Notes: a model not told the origin generated them from the letters alone. A stretch of DNA of 64,000 nucleotides from Lachnospiraceae bacterium (GCA_024698145.1 JAILRO010000012.1:124001-188000), one strand, 5' to 3'. Counted from the first letter of the stretch, positions 25,845 to 36,024 are shown. A program made the numbers and translations.

Positions 25845-27713
25845 ATGGGGCTTTTAGATAATATACATGAACCAAATGATATAAAACAATACGATTCCTC
25901 CTGCTGGGAAGACCTTGCCGGAGAAATAAGAAGTTTTCTTATTGAGAACGTTTCAAAGACAGGTGGACATCTTGCATCGAATCTTGGATGTGTGGAGCTT
26001 ACTATGGCATTGCATCTCGTTCTTAACTTGCCCAACGATAAAATTATCTGGGATGTCGGACATCAGTGTTACACACACAAACTGTTAACGGGAAGACGTG
26101 AGGGCTTTGAGACTTTGCGTCAGTTTGGTGGAATGAGCGGATTCCCAAAGCAGGCAGAGAGTGATACCGATGTATTTGATACAGGGCATAGTTCTACTTC
26201 GATTTCTGCTGCTATAGGTATGGCTAAAGCTTGTGAACTTAAGGGTGAAAAGAAAGCGATTGTTGCAGTTATCGGTGATGGTTCATTTACAGGTGGACTT
26301 ACTTATGAGGCACTTAACAATCTTGGAAGACTTAAGAGCAGTTGCATGATTGTTCTTAATGATAACGAAATGTCTATTGATGAGAATGTAGGTGGTATGT
26401 CTAATTACCTTAACAAGATTCGTGTCGGACAGACTTACAATGATGTTAAGTCCGGCGTTGAGAAAGGACTTCTCAATATTCCGGGAGTAGGTGAGCCTAT
26501 AGCAAAACTTGTCAAAAGAGGTAAGGACAGTATCAAGGGATTACTTGTTCCGGGAATGTTTTTTGAGGATTTGGGAATAACATATATCGGCCCGATAGAC
26601 GGACATGATGTAGATTCTCTGGTTGATACATTTATTGCGGCGCTTAAGCTTAAGAGACCTGTTGTTGTTCATGTCAAAACGGTCAAAGGAAAAGGATACC
26701 GTTATGCGGAAAAACATCCGAAGTATTTCCATGGTGTTAAGCCTTTTGACATTAAGACGGGTAAGGTTTTGGAGAAACAGACAAAGATGACCAACACAGG
26801 AGTTTTCGGAAGGAAAATGCTTGCGCTTGGCGAGGAGTATCCTAATCTTATAGCAATAACCGCGGCAATGGCTTCGGGAACCGGACTTGATAAGTTCTCG
26901 AATGTTTATCCGAAGAGATTTTTTGATGTTGGAATTGCAGAACAACATGCGGTAACATTTGCTGCCGGTTTGGCAAAAGAGGGCATGATACCGGTGGTTG
27001 CCGTGTATTCGTCATTTTTACAGCGTGCTTATGATCAGATTCTGCATGATGTATGTTTGCAGAAACAGCATGTTGTATTTGCCATAGACCGTTCAGGACT
27101 TGTCGGCGAAGACGGTTCGACTCATCAGGGAATATTTGATACGGCATATCTTTGCAATATACCGGGAATGACGGTAATCGCACCAAAGAACAGATATGAG
27201 CTTACCAAATCATTAGAATATGCCATGGAGTTTGATGGACCGATTGCAATCAAGTACAGCAAGGGCAACGCTTTCTATGGACTTAAAGATAACCTTGCAC
27301 CGATTGAATACGGTAAGAGCGAAATTATAAAAAAGGGAAAGAAAATAGCTCTTATTGCTGTCGGTAATATGGTTGAGGAAGCAAGCAAGGTTTATGACGA
27401 GCTGAAAAGTGAGGGCGTTGAGATAACTTTTGTTAATGCCAGATTTGTCAAACCTCTTGATACCGAATTGCTGGATGAACTTGCCAAGGAACACGAGGTG
27501 ATTATCACCCTTGAAGAACACGTATATCAGGGTGGTTTCGGTCAGATGGTTTCATCTTACTACATGCAAAGGAGTAAAGAGTATCCGGGTATTGCGGTAA
27601 GGAATATTGCAATAAATGATACCTTTGTTGAGCATGGTTCAGTTGCACAACTTCGAAAGATGCTTGGTATCGATAATGAGTCGGTACTTGGAATAATTCA
27701 CGAATATTTATAA
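25845..27713 (+). CDS. dxs: 1-deoxy-D-xylulose-5-phosphate synthase
   Basis: Thiamine-diphosphate enzyme that condenses pyruvate and glyceraldehyde 3-phosphate, the first step of the MEP isoprenoid route. 622 residues, full length. Features in order: WDVGHQCYTHKLLTGR, the thiamine motif GDGSFTGGLTYEALNN, GPIDGHD, then the second domain with DVGIAEQHAVTFAAG (catalytic Glu) and DRSGLVGEDGSTHQG. ATG 25845 follows GAGGA. Conserved position between ispA and tlyA. Confidence 0.97.
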   Translation: MGLLDNIHEPNDIKQYDSSCWEDLAGEIRSFLIENVSKTGGHLASNLGCVELTMALHLVLNLPNDKIIWDVGHQCYTHKLLTGRREGFETLRQFGGMSGFPKQAESDTDVFDTGHSSTSISAAIGMAKACELKGEKKAIVAVIGDGSFTGGLTYEALNNLGRLKSSCMIVLNDNEMSIDENVGGMSNYLNKIRVGQTYNDVKSGVEKGLLNIPGVGEPIAKLVKRGKDSIKGLLVPGMFFEDLGITYIGPIDGHDVDSLVDTFIAALKLKRPVVVHVKTVKGKGYRYAEKHPKYFHGVKPFDIKTGKVLEKQTKMTNTGVFGRKMLALGEEYPNLIAITAAMASGTGLDKFSNVYPKRFFDVGIAEQHAVTFAAGLAKEGMIPVVAVYSSFLQRAYDQILHDVCLQKQHVVFAIDRSGLVGEDGSTHQGIFDTAYLCNIPGMTVIAPKNRYELTKSLEYAMEFDGPIAIKYSKGNAFYGLKDNLAPIEYGKSEIIKKGKKIALIAVGNMVEEASKVYDELKSEGVEITFVNARFVKPLDTELLDELAKEHEVIITLEEHVYQGGFGQMVSSYYMQRSKEYPGIAVRNIAINDTFVEHGSVAQLRKMLGIDNESVLGIIHEYL

Positions 27714-27725
27714 CGGGGAATATCA

Positions 27726-28523
27726 ATGAAAGAACGTTTAGATGTATTACTTGTTAATAGAGGACTTGCTACTTCGAGAGAGAAGGCAAAGGCCATTATC
27801 ATGTCAGGAATAGTGTATGTCGATGGACAGCGTGAGGACAAGGCCGGCGCTTCATTTGATAGTGAGATACCTATAGAGATAAAAGGTTCCACACTCAAAT
27901 ATGTCAGCCGAGGCGGCTTAAAACTTGAAAAAGCCATGGCTAATTTTGATGTGACACTGTCCGGTAAGGTATGTATGGATGTCGGTTCGTCAACAGGCGG
28001 ATTTACCGATTGCATGCTTCAAAACGGAGCAGTCAAAGTGTATGCTGTTGATGTAGGACATGGACAGCTTGATTGGAAATTAAGACAGGACGAACGCGTT
28101 GTATGTATGGAGAAAACCAACATACGTTATGTGACGCCTGATATGGTTGAGGACAGAATAGATTTTGCTTCTATTGATGTATCATTTATATCGCTTACAA
28201 AAGTACTTACACCGGTCAAAGAACTTTTGACGGATGACGGCCAGATTGTATGTCTTATCAAACCGCAATTTGAAGCCGGACGCGAGAAAGTAGGAAAGAA
28301 AGGCGTTGTCAGGGATATCAATGTGCACAAAGAAGTAATTCACATGGTTGTCGATTACGCAAAAAGTATTGGCTTTTTCGTATGTAATCTGGATTATTCG
28401 CCGATTAAGGGACCTGAGGGCAACATCGAATATTTGTTACATTTAAGTAAGGTAGAACTTGAAAATATCGGCAATTGTGATGTGGATGATATTGTTGCAA
28501 AGTCACACATCGATTTGAACTAG
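27726..28523 (+). CDS. tlyA: TlyA-family rRNA 2'-O-methyltransferase / hemolysin-like protein
   Basis: 265 residues: an N-terminal S4 RNA-binding domain (RLDVLLVNRGLATSREKAKA, residues 4-23) followed by an FtsJ-type SAM methyltransferase domain with motif I MDVGSSTGGFTDCMLQ (around residue 80), VYAVDVGHGQLDW, and DVSFISLTK. The TlyA family includes enzymes that ribose-methylate rRNA. ATG 27726 follows ACGGGGA. Standard neighbour of dxs and nadK in clostridia. The exact target in this organism cannot be read from sequence. Confidence 0.9.
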   Translation: MKERLDVLLVNRGLATSREKAKAIIMSGIVYVDGQREDKAGASFDSEIPIEIKGSTLKYVSRGGLKLEKAMANFDVTLSGKVCMDVGSSTGGFTDCMLQNGAVKVYAVDVGHGQLDWKLRQDERVVCMEKTNIRYVTPDMVEDRIDFASIDVSFISLTKVLTPVKELLTDDGQIVCLIKPQFEAGREKVGKKGVVRDINVHKEVIHMVVDYAKSIGFFVCNLDYSPIKGPEGNIEYLLHLSKVELENIGNCDVDDIVAKSHIDLN

Positions 28524-28536
28524 GAAAGGTGCATAT

Positions 28537-29436
28537 ATGAAGAGGTTTTTGATTGCTACCAATTACACAAAGGACAGCAATTTGATGCTCACCACAAAGT
28601 TAGAAGAGTACATAGACAAACTTGGTGGAACGAGTACACGGGTTGTAGGAGCGAAGGATAATGACGGTTTATCCAAGGCAGTTTCATATTCGGTAAATGA
28701 TGCCGATTCATATGATTGCATTATCGCACTTGGTGGAGACGGAACAATCCTTAAGGTTAACAGGGATTTGAGACAATATAATATTCCTATTGTCGGAGTC
28801 AACCTTGGGACAATGGGATTTTTAACCGAAGTTGAACCGGAACAGATAGAGCCTGTTGTAAAACGTCTTGTGGCAGATGATTATTCCATCGAAGAAAGAA
28901 TGAATATCAAGGGCTGTGTGTACAAGGCAGGTTCAAAAAATCCGTCTTTAACAGATATTTCGTTAAATGATATCGTAATAACGAGAGCGGGATTTTCGAG
29001 GGTTATCGGACTTAAAGTGTATGTTGGCGGCAAGTTGTTAGAGAATTATGAAGCTGATGGTGTGATTGTTGCTTCACCTACGGGTTCTACCGGTTATAAT
29101 CTTTCTGCCGGCGGTCCGATTGTAACGCCGAAAGCACATAATATAATAATAACACCGATTTCTCCTCATTCTCTGACATCAAAAAGCATAGTACTTACAA
29201 GTGAGGATGAAATAGAAATAGAAATACTTAAGATGCGCAAAGCGCAGGAAGATGAAGCACTTATCAGTTATGACGGTCAGCCGGGGATGAAGCTTTCTCC
29301 GGGAGACAGGGTGGTAATTGGTAAGGCATCGGAAAGTACACGTATGATAAAACTTTTTGATCCGAGCTTTTATGAGGTGCTTCGTAATAAAATAGCAAAT
29401 AAACAGGTGAATTATGAAAGAGAAGAGACAGAATAA
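28537..29436 (+). CDS. nadK: NAD kinase
   Basis: Phosphorylates NAD to NADP. 299 residues with the kinase hallmark ALGGDGTIL (around residue 68-76), the NLGTMGFLTEVEPE segment, DGVIVASPTGSTGYNLSAGGP and ITPISPHSLTSKSIV. ATG 28537 follows AGGAAAGG. The 3' end overlaps argR by 23 bases, so the two are translated from one message. Confidence 0.95.
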   Translation: MKRFLIATNYTKDSNLMLTTKLEEYIDKLGGTSTRVVGAKDNDGLSKAVSYSVNDADSYDCIIALGGDGTILKVNRDLRQYNIPIVGVNLGTMGFLTEVEPEQIEPVVKRLVADDYSIEERMNIKGCVYKAGSKNPSLTDISLNDIVITRAGFSRVIGLKVYVGGKLLENYEADGVIVASPTGSTGYNLSAGGPIVTPKAHNIIITPISPHSLTSKSIVLTSEDEIEIEILKMRKAQEDEALISYDGQPGMKLSPGDRVVIGKASESTRMIKLFDPSFYEVLRNKIANKQVNYEREETE

Positions 29437-29869
29437 AATCAAAGAAATAATAGAAAGCAAAGACATTGAAACGCAGGACGAATTGCTTGCTGAATTATCC
29501 AAGGCGGGTTTTTCAATTACGCAGGCTACAATTTCGCGTGATATAAGAGAAATGAAACTCACGAAAATACAAAGCGATTCGGGAAGACAGAAGTATGCAA
29601 TGCTTAAGAAGTTCGATACCGCTGTGGAACAGAAGTATAAGCAGGTATTAAGTGCAGGAATTCTTAACATGGATTATACAGATAATCTTATTGTTATTCG
29701 TACTGTTTCAGGTATGGCTATGGCCGTTGCCGCTGCCCTTGACAATATGGAAATCCCCGGGCTTATGGGGTGTATAGCAGGCGACGATACTATTTTTGCT
29801 GCGGCAAGAAATGTAGATTTTTGTAAAGAAATCATTTCCGGAATTAATTCAATAGCTTCAGATAAATGA
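29414..29869 (+). CDS. argR: Arginine repressor ArgR/AhrC
   Basis: Arginine-responsive DNA-binding repressor, 151 residues. N-terminal winged helix with QDELLAELSKAGFSITQATI and SRDIREMKLTK; C-terminal oligomerisation and arginine-binding domain with DNLIVIRTVSGMAMAVAAALD, GCIAGDDTIFAAAR. ATG 29414 lies inside the end of nadK, a common arrangement upstream of recN in Firmicutes. Confidence 0.94.
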   Translation: MKEKRQNKIKEIIESKDIETQDELLAELSKAGFSITQATISRDIREMKLTKIQSDSGRQKYAMLKKFDTAVEQKYKQVLSAGILNMDYTDNLIVIRTVSGMAMAVAAALDNMEIPGLMGCIAGDDTIFAAARNVDFCKEIISGINSIASDK

Positions 29870-29884
29870 GGCCGGAGGTAAAAG

Positions 29885-31558
29885 ATGCTTATTAATATAC
29901 ACATAAAGAACATGGCACTTATTGATGAGATTGATATTCCTTTTGCGGATAATCTCAACATTTTGACGGGTGAAACCGGTGCCGGCAAATCAATACTTAT
30001 TGATTCGGTTATGATAGCGCTCGGTGGGAAAGCACCGAAGGATTTTGTTAGACAGGACGCGGATTTTGGTCTTGTGGAATTATTGTTTTCTGTAGAGAAT
30101 GATGATGTGATCAAAAGTCTTAAAGAACTTGAAATCCCTGATATAGAAGACGGAGAGATAATTCTTTCAAGGACGATTAATGATGGAAGAAGTATATGTA
30201 AGGCAAACGGTATGACAATTACTGTTTCCAAGTTAAGAGAGATTGCAGCACTTCTTATCGATCTTCATGCTCAACACGAAAATCAGTCACTTCTCGACAA
30301 AAAACAACATATCAAACTTTTGGACAGATATGGTAAGAATACAATTGATCCGATAAAACAACAGGTGAAAGAAACTTATCTTAAGTATGCATCAATAAAA
30401 AAAGAACTTGATGCCAATACTATGGATGAGGAAGAAAAGAAACGAAAACTCGATTTGTTGCTTTTTGAGAAAAATGAGATTGAAAGCGCCAAACTAAAAG
30501 AGGGCGAAGATGAAGAGATAGAACGCCAATATGAAAAGGCGTTACACGGCAAGAACATAATGGAAAGTTTGGGAGTTGCCAACAACAATTTAAGCGGTAA
30601 TGTAACAGATGCACTTGACCGTGCTATAAGAGAACTGTTGTCTATTGCTTCCTATGATGAACAGCTTCAGTCTATTACGGATACATTACAGACTGCTTCG
30701 GATCTTGTTGGAGAAACCGTAAGAAGTTCAAGAGAATATATAGAAGATAACAGTTTTTCGGAAGAAGAGTTTGTAAATCTTGAGAATCGATTGAATCTTA
30801 TTAATCATTTGAAAGCCAAGTACGGAAAGAATATTTCCGATATCAACAATTATTATAATGAGTTGACAAAAACCTATGACAAAATAAGTAATCAAGAGCA
30901 GTATTTGGAGGGTCTAAAAGACGAATTAAAGGTAGTTTCAGACAAGCTTGACAAGTTGTGTGCCAATCTTACAAAATGTCGAAAGGAAACGGCAACTCTT
31001 CTTAGTGAGAGAATCAAACAATCGCTTACAGAACTTAATTTCCTTGATGTCAGATTTGACATGCAATTCGAGGAAAGTGAAAGCTATACTGAAGAAGGTC
31101 GCGATGTTGCGTACTTTATTATTTCCACTAACGTAGGTGAGGAAATGAAACCGCTTGACGAGGTTGCTTCCGGTGGAGAACTTTCAAGAATTATGCTTGC
31201 AATGAAGGCATGTCTTGCGCAGGTTGATCAGGTTTCTACGCTTGTTTTCGATGAGATAGATACGGGAATCAGTGGACGAACTGCACAGATGGTAGCGGAG
31301 AAGATTAATTATATAAGCATGAATCATCAGGTTATTTGCATAACACATCTTCCGCAGATAGCGGCAATGGCTGACCATCATTATATGATTGAGAAGAATG
31401 TTATAGATAATAAGACTATTACAAGCATACAAAAACTTAATAAAGAGCAGGAGATTAACGAACTTGCAAGACTTCTCGGAGGTGCCGAGATTACCGATAC
31501 AGTAATATCTTCAGCAAAAGAAATGAAAGAATTGGCAAGTAAGGCAAAGGTTGACTGA
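29885..31558 (+). CDS. recN: DNA repair protein RecN
   Basis: SMC-like ATPase of double-strand break repair, 557 residues. Walker A GETGAGKSILIDSVMIALGG near residue 30, a long central coiled coil (about 150-370), the ABC signature ASGGELSRIMLAMKA and Walker B TLVFDEIDTGISG followed by ICITHLPQIAAMAD. ATG 29885 follows GGAGG. A terminator separates it from spoIVB. Confidence 0.95.
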   Translation: MLINIHIKNMALIDEIDIPFADNLNILTGETGAGKSILIDSVMIALGGKAPKDFVRQDADFGLVELLFSVENDDVIKSLKELEIPDIEDGEIILSRTINDGRSICKANGMTITVSKLREIAALLIDLHAQHENQSLLDKKQHIKLLDRYGKNTIDPIKQQVKETYLKYASIKKELDANTMDEEEKKRKLDLLLFEKNEIESAKLKEGEDEEIERQYEKALHGKNIMESLGVANNNLSGNVTDALDRAIRELLSIASYDEQLQSITDTLQTASDLVGETVRSSREYIEDNSFSEEEFVNLENRLNLINHLKAKYGKNISDINNYYNELTKTYDKISNQEQYLEGLKDELKVVSDKLDKLCANLTKCRKETATLLSERIKQSLTELNFLDVRFDMQFEESESYTEEGRDVAYFIISTNVGEEMKPLDEVASGGELSRIMLAMKACLAQVDQVSTLVFDEIDTGISGRTAQMVAEKINYISMNHQVICITHLPQIAAMADHHYMIEKNVIDNKTITSIQKLNKEQEINELARLLGGAEITDTVISSAKEMKELASKAKVD

Positions 31559-31573
31559 TTAAGACAGTAGATT

Positions 31574-31613
31574 AAGACTTATACTAATCACAGATTGGTA
31601 TGAGTCTTTTTTT
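31574..31613 (+). terminator. Intrinsic terminator after recN
   Basis: Stem AAGACTTATACTAAT pairs with ATTGGTATGAGTCTT (G-T pairs allowed), five-base loop, then a run of T. It isolates spoIVB from the upstream house-keeping cluster. Confidence 0.82.
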
Positions 31614-31635
31614 ATTGCAAAAAAGGAGTGGGATT

Positions 31636-32694
31636 ATGAGTAGATTACACAAATACAGAGTTTTTCTTCGCGTTTTGTTTATGGCAAATATATTGTTTAT
31701 TTTTGTTGTTGCCGGGCTTGGCTATGCAAAAGAAAGACGGGAACATTTACTTAAACCGGTATCGGGAAGTATTGAAAAAAGAATAACACCTGTGGGGAAA
31801 ACTGTCGGAATATATGTAAATACAAAGGGTATACTCGTAATAGATACTTGTGAGGTTACAGATATATATGGAAATACGACAAGTCCTGCCAAAAACAAAC
31901 TGATAAAGGGTGATTATATAACTGCATTAAATGATGAAAAAGTCAGCTCAAAAAAACAGTTGATTGAGCAGATAACGAAGTGTAAAGGAAAAAATCTTGA
32001 TTTTTTGGTAGATAGAAACGGCAAAAATATAAATGTTTTAATCTCGCCTGTCGAAACGGGTGTGAATATGTATAAAATTGGTATATGGGTGCGAGATGAT
32101 CTGCAGGGATTAGGTACGATTACTTATGTCGAAAACGGTAAGTTTGGTGCGCTTGGGCACAGTATTACCGATTCAGACACGGGTGAAATGATGCAGGTGT
32201 CTGCTGGCAAGTTGTACTTGGCTGATATTTACGGCGTTGAGAAGGGAACAAGCGGAACGCCGGGTGAGATAGAGGGGATGATAACTTATGACGAGGAAAA
32301 GGTTGTCGGAGATATAGAAACAAATAAGCTTTATGGAATATATGGAAGTGTTGCGGATAGTTTTCTTGAATATATTTCTGATAGCGAATCGTTAGAGATT
32401 GCAGACGAGTCGGAGGTCAAAACAGGAAAAGCATGGATACAGACTTATGTAAGCGGAAAAAAGACGCTCTATGAAATAGAAATTGCCAACATTCATAAGA
32501 ACAAAAACGGAGATAAAGAAATGGAGGTAATAGTGACGGATGATGATTTGATTAACCTTACGGGTGGTATAGTTCAGGGGATGAGTGGGTCGCCGGTAAT
32601 ACAGAATAATAAGGTAGTAGGGGCTGTGACGCACGTTTTTGTAAATGATCCCACAAGGGGATATGCGATTTTCATAGACAAGATGCTTTCCTAA
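31636..32694 (+). CDS. spoIVB: Stage IV sporulation protein B, serine peptidase
   Basis: Forespore-secreted protease that triggers pro-sigma-K processing in known spore formers. 352 residues: an N-terminal membrane anchor (LFMANILFIFVVAGLGYA), a PDZ domain (about 85-150, with LIKGDYITALNDEKV) and a SpoIVB peptidase domain. The likely catalytic triad is present: His in FGALGHSI, Ser in GMSGSPVIQ and Asp in VNDPTRGYAIFI. The start is ATG 31636 after AAAAGGAG; the longer frame begins inside the recN terminator. It directly precedes the spo0A pair, the usual clostridial order. Confidence 0.95.
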   Translation: MSRLHKYRVFLRVLFMANILFIFVVAGLGYAKERREHLLKPVSGSIEKRITPVGKTVGIYVNTKGILVIDTCEVTDIYGNTTSPAKNKLIKGDYITALNDEKVSSKKQLIEQITKCKGKNLDFLVDRNGKNINVLISPVETGVNMYKIGIWVRDDLQGLGTITYVENGKFGALGHSITDSDTGEMMQVSAGKLYLADIYGVEKGTSGTPGEIEGMITYDEEKVVGDIETNKLYGIYGSVADSFLEYISDSESLEIADESEVKTGKAWIQTYVSGKKTLYEIEIANIHKNKNGDKEMEVIVTDDDLINLTGGIVQGMSGSPVIQNNKVVGAVTHVFVNDPTRGYAIFIDKMLS

Positions 32695-32837
32695 AATTAA
32701 AAGTTTATTGTGATACAACACAATAAAAAATGAATTATGTTAAGAATCATTGTTATATGTCATATTTATACTGCGGTTTTCGTTTGATATAGTCAGCAAT
32801 GGTCGATTTGACGCACACAACTAAATAAGGAGGGATA

Positions 32838-33632
32838 ATGATGATCAAAGTTATGATTGGCAATCATGATGAGAGAATGAAAAGGATAATGACTGATGTC
32901 GTGCGAAAACAGGCGGGATGTCGGTTGATAGGTACGTATGAAAATGGCGAACTACTGTTGACCAATATAAAGATGGAGGTTCCGGATATTGTTCTTTTAT
33001 ATCCGGTCTTGCCACAGGCTGATGGCATAGAAGTTATAGAAAGTGTCCGAAAGGACAGTTTACTCGATTCAGTCGGCTTCATTTTAATCGGTTCAAAAAG
33101 TCTTACAAAAGTTTTAGAGGTATTGCAAAACAAGAAGAATGTGAAATACCTGCCTTGGGAACAAAATGAAGAAGCCTTGGAAAGGTGTATATCGGATTGC
33201 CTTGTTAGGCAAAATGGGCAACAGAAGTTGTCTCAAAATGATGATATAGTCGTAAAACAGGGTAATTTTGAAAAGGATATGAATATGCTTGTTACACGTA
33301 TGATACACGAAATAGGCGTGCCTGCGCATATTAAGGGATATCTGTATTTGAGAACTGCAATTCTTATGGCAGTAGAAAATATGGATGTACTAAATGCTGT
33401 AACAAAGCAGTTATATCCGGATATTGCGAAAGAATATGCGACAACAGATACAAGAGTTGAAAGAGCTATACGACATGCAATTGAAGTTGCATGGGAACGA
33501 GGAAATATTGATATGATTCACGATTTGTTTGGTTATACCATACAAGCCGATAAAGGTAAGCCAACCAATTCTGAGTTCATTGCCTTGATGGCTGACAGAA
33601 TCAGGTTGGACAAAATGAAGGGTGCTAATTAA
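32838..33632 (+). CDS. spo0A: Spo0A paralogue 1 with fully degenerate receiver domain
   Basis: 264 residues at the canonical spo0A position after spoIVB. The C-terminal effector is near-perfect Spo0[38 protein letters not shown] and [18 protein letters not shown]. The receiver is not: the acidic pocket (normally Ala-Asp-Asp) reads GNH, the phosphoacceptor Asp is Tyr55 ([13 protein letters not shown]), the switch Thr is Gly (ILIGSKS), and the conserved Lys before Pro is Leu (KYLPWE). Phosphorelay activation therefore looks impossible for this copy. ATG 32838 (or 32841) follows AAGGAGG. The upstream 143 bp contain a 9-bp hairpin (32704-32727). Confidence 0.9.
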   Translation: MMIKVMIGNHDERMKRIMTDVVRKQAGCRLIGTYENGELLLTNIKMEVPDIVLLYPVLPQADGIEVIESVRKDSLLDSVGFILIGSKSLTKVLEVLQNKKNVKYLPWEQNEEALERCISDCLVRQNGQQKLSQNDDIVVKQGNFEKDMNMLVTRMIHEIGVPAHIKGYLYLRTAILMAVENMDVLNAVTKQLYPDIAKEYATTDTRVERAIRHAIEVAWERGNIDMIHDLFGYTIQADKGKPTNSEFIALMADRIRLDKMKGAN

Positions 33633-33655
33633 TTACTTATAAGGAGATACATAAA

Positions 33656-34486
33656 ATGCACGAATCAATGAACATATTAATCGTTTCTTCTGTAAGGAGG
33701 GATATTACAAACCAGATAAAAACTTATATGAAAAAATACGAATACAAATTTGTTGAGATATATGATGAATATCAGGAAATTAAAGCATACATCAAGCAAA
33801 ATGTTCCTGATATGATAATAACAGATATTTGTTTGGAGGGTGGGGATGGATTGACACTTATTGAGTATTGCAAGAAGCAACCTGCACTTGAGAATACAAA
33901 ATGTATAGTGTTAACGTCTGCGTTGTCAACAGCTCTAATCGACCTGTCATACAATGCAGGTACCGATTATTATTTTATGCTGAATCAAAGTCCAAAGTAC
34001 ATTGCAAGAATATTAGAAAGAATTCTTGACTCGTATGCGCAGAAAAAAGAATACATGAAGAAGCAGGCGGGAATGACAATGGAGCAGAAACAATTCCTTT
34101 TTGATTCCGCTCTTGAAAATGATGTTACAAGAATGATAAGAGGCATTGGAATACCTGCTCATATAAAAGGTTATCAATATATACGAGAGGGTATAATTAT
34201 GGCAATAAAAGATCCGGATATATTAAACTATATAACCAAGTTTTTGTACCCGGCAATTGCCAAGAAATATCATACTACAACCAGCAGTGTGGAAAGAGCA
34301 ATAAGACATGCGATTGAGGTTTCGTGGAATAGAGGAAAACTTGATGCTCTTGAAGAACTTTTCGGATACAATGTCAACTCAGGGAAAGGTAAGCCGACCA
34401 ATTCTGAATTTATTGCTTTGATTGCAGACAAGTTTAGACTGGAATATCATATGAAGGGCTATGAACAGGGACAGTTTTCGGCATAG
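33656..34486 (+). CDS. Spo0A paralogue 2 with partly degenerate receiver domain
   Basis: 276 residues, 23 bp after paralogue 1. The Spo0A effector is well kept: [53 protein letters not shown]. The receiver keeps a phosphoacceptor-like Asp57 ([13 protein letters not shown]) and the switch Thr (IVLTSAL), but the Mg-binding acid pair is Ser-Ser (LIVSSVRRD) and the conserved Lys is Asn or Gln (YYFMLNQS). A Lys-rich linker joins the domains. ATG 33656 follows AAGGAGA. The two genes appear co-transcribed and could form a heterodimer or antagonistic pair. Confidence 0.88.
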   Translation: MHESMNILIVSSVRRDITNQIKTYMKKYEYKFVEIYDEYQEIKAYIKQNVPDMIITDICLEGGDGLTLIEYCKKQPALENTKCIVLTSALSTALIDLSYNAGTDYYFMLNQSPKYIARILERILDSYAQKKEYMKKQAGMTMEQKQFLFDSALENDVTRMIRGIGIPAHIKGYQYIREGIIMAIKDPDILNYITKFLYPAIAKKYHTTTSSVERAIRHAIEVSWNRGKLDALEELFGYNVNSGKGKPTNSEFIALIADKFRLEYHMKGYEQGQFSA

Positions 34487-34531
34487 CAAAAAAACTATAT
34501 AAACTATCTTTCTTTAACAGGTGTGTTGTGG

Positions 34532-34537
34532 TATAAT
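34532..34537 (+). promoter_or_regulatory. Extended -10 promoter element for glgA
   Basis: TATAAT preceded by TG one base upstream (TGGTATAAT), about 44 bp before the glgA start. The -35 region is weak, as expected for an extended -10 promoter. Confidence 0.55.
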
Positions 34538-34580
34538 CATTTTCATAATTACACTATTCATACAAGGAGATGTGTTGAGC

Positions 34581-36011
34581 ATGAAGAAAATAGCTTATAT
34601 AGCTTCAGAATGTGTTCCGTTTATTAAAACAGGAGGACTTGCAGATGTTGTCGGTACGCTTCCTAAGATTTTTGATAAGAAGAAGTACGACGTAAGAATA
34701 ATTATTCCTAATTACATGTGCATCCCCAACCGTTTTAAGCAGAACATGAAGTATCTTGCTAATTTTCAATTGGATATAGGTGATCATTACCAGTATGTCG
34801 GTATTTTCTACATGGAATACGAAGGTGTTCCGGTGTATTTTATAGACAACGAGTATTTCTTTAACGGTCAGACGCCATACAGCGATGCAAAATGGGACAT
34901 TGAAAAGTTCTGTTATTTTTCAAAGGCAGCACTTGCAATACTTCCGGTTGTTGGATTTAGACCTGATATAGTTCATTGTCATGACTGGCAGGCAGGTATG
35001 GTTCCGGTTTACTTAAAGACGTTGTTTGCAGGCAATCCGTTCTTTACGGGTATTCGTTCTATAATGACGATACATAACTTGCAGTTCCAGGGTAAATGGG
35101 ACATTGAACACGTAAGATATTGTTCGGGACTTCCTGATTATCTGTTCACCGCTGATAAGTTAGAGATTAACCATGATGCTTCCATGCTTAAGGGTGGTCT
35201 TGTGTATGCAGACCTTATTACAACCGTAAGCGGTACTTATGCTTATGAGATTCAGACCCCATATTACGGTGAGGGCTTGGATGGCTTGTTACAGGCAAGG
35301 AATCAATCACTTATAGGTATTGTTAACGGAATAGATTATGACACTTATAATCCTGAAAAGGATAAGAAGTTATATAAGACTTATAATATTAAGAGCTTTA
35401 AGAAGAACAAAGTGGCTAACAAAACAGGACTTCAGAAGCAACTTGGACTTCCGGTTGACAAGGATCAATTCGTCATCGGTATCATTTCAAGACTTACAGA
35501 TCAGAAGGGTCTTGATCTTGTAGATGCGGTTATGAATGATATATGTCAGGACGGAGTGCAGTTCATAGTATTGGGAACCGGTGATCCTCATTATGAGGAT
35601 ATGTTCAAGTATTACCAGAACTTCCATCCAGCAAAAGTTTCAGCCAACATTTTCTTCTCGGATGAGTTGTCGCATAAGATGTATGGTGGATGTGATGCGA
35701 TACTTGTTCCATCAAGATTTGAACCGTGCGGACTTACACAGCTTATGGCGCTTAGATACGGTTCGCTTCCGATTGTTCGTGAAACCGGTGGATTGAATGA
35801 TACCGTTATTCCATATAACGAATATGAGCAGACCGGAACAGGTTTCTCGTTTGCCAATTATGATTCTAATGAGCTTTTACGTACTATCAATTATGCGAAG
35901 GACGTATTCCTTAACCAGAGAAAGAACTGGGAGGATATGCAGGTTAGAGCAATGCAACAGGATTATTCATGGGCAAGTTCAGCTAAAAGATACGAGGAAA
36001 TATATCAATAA
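34581..36011 (+). CDS. glgA: Glycogen/starch synthase (GT5)
   Basis: Transfers glucose from ADP-glucose to a growing alpha-1,4-glucan. 476 residues, typical. N-terminal ADP-glucose motif KTGGLADVVG (residues 15-24), VHCHDWQAGMVP, TIHNLQFQG, VNGIDYDTYNP, and C-terminal IISRLTDQKGLDLV, PSRFEPCGLTQLMALRYGS and RETGGLNDTV. The start is ATG 34581 after AAGGAGA; upstream in-frame codons lie in the promoter. No other glycogen genes are adjacent. Ends before a strong hairpin. Confidence 0.95.
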   Translation: MKKIAYIASECVPFIKTGGLADVVGTLPKIFDKKKYDVRIIIPNYMCIPNRFKQNMKYLANFQLDIGDHYQYVGIFYMEYEGVPVYFIDNEYFFNGQTPYSDAKWDIEKFCYFSKAALAILPVVGFRPDIVHCHDWQAGMVPVYLKTLFAGNPFFTGIRSIMTIHNLQFQGKWDIEHVRYCSGLPDYLFTADKLEINHDASMLKGGLVYADLITTVSGTYAYEIQTPYYGEGLDGLLQARNQSLIGIVNGIDYDTYNPEKDKKLYKTYNIKSFKKNKVANKTGLQKQLGLPVDKDQFVIGIISRLTDQKGLDLVDAVMNDICQDGVQFIVLGTGDPHYEDMFKYYQNFHPAKVSANIFFSDELSHKMYGGCDAILVPSRFEPCGLTQLMALRYGSLPIVRETGGLNDTVIPYNEYEQTGTGFSFANYDSNELLRTINYAKDVFLNQRKNWEDMQVRAMQQDYSWASSAKRYEEIYQ

Positions 36012-36024
36012 TAATTACGAATTA

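Noticed and set aside
32760-32837. Spo0A-binding (0A) box near TGGTCGATTTGACG upstream of the spo0A pair
   Set aside because: Only part of the TGTCGAA consensus is present; such short matches are expected by chance in this A/T-rich gap.
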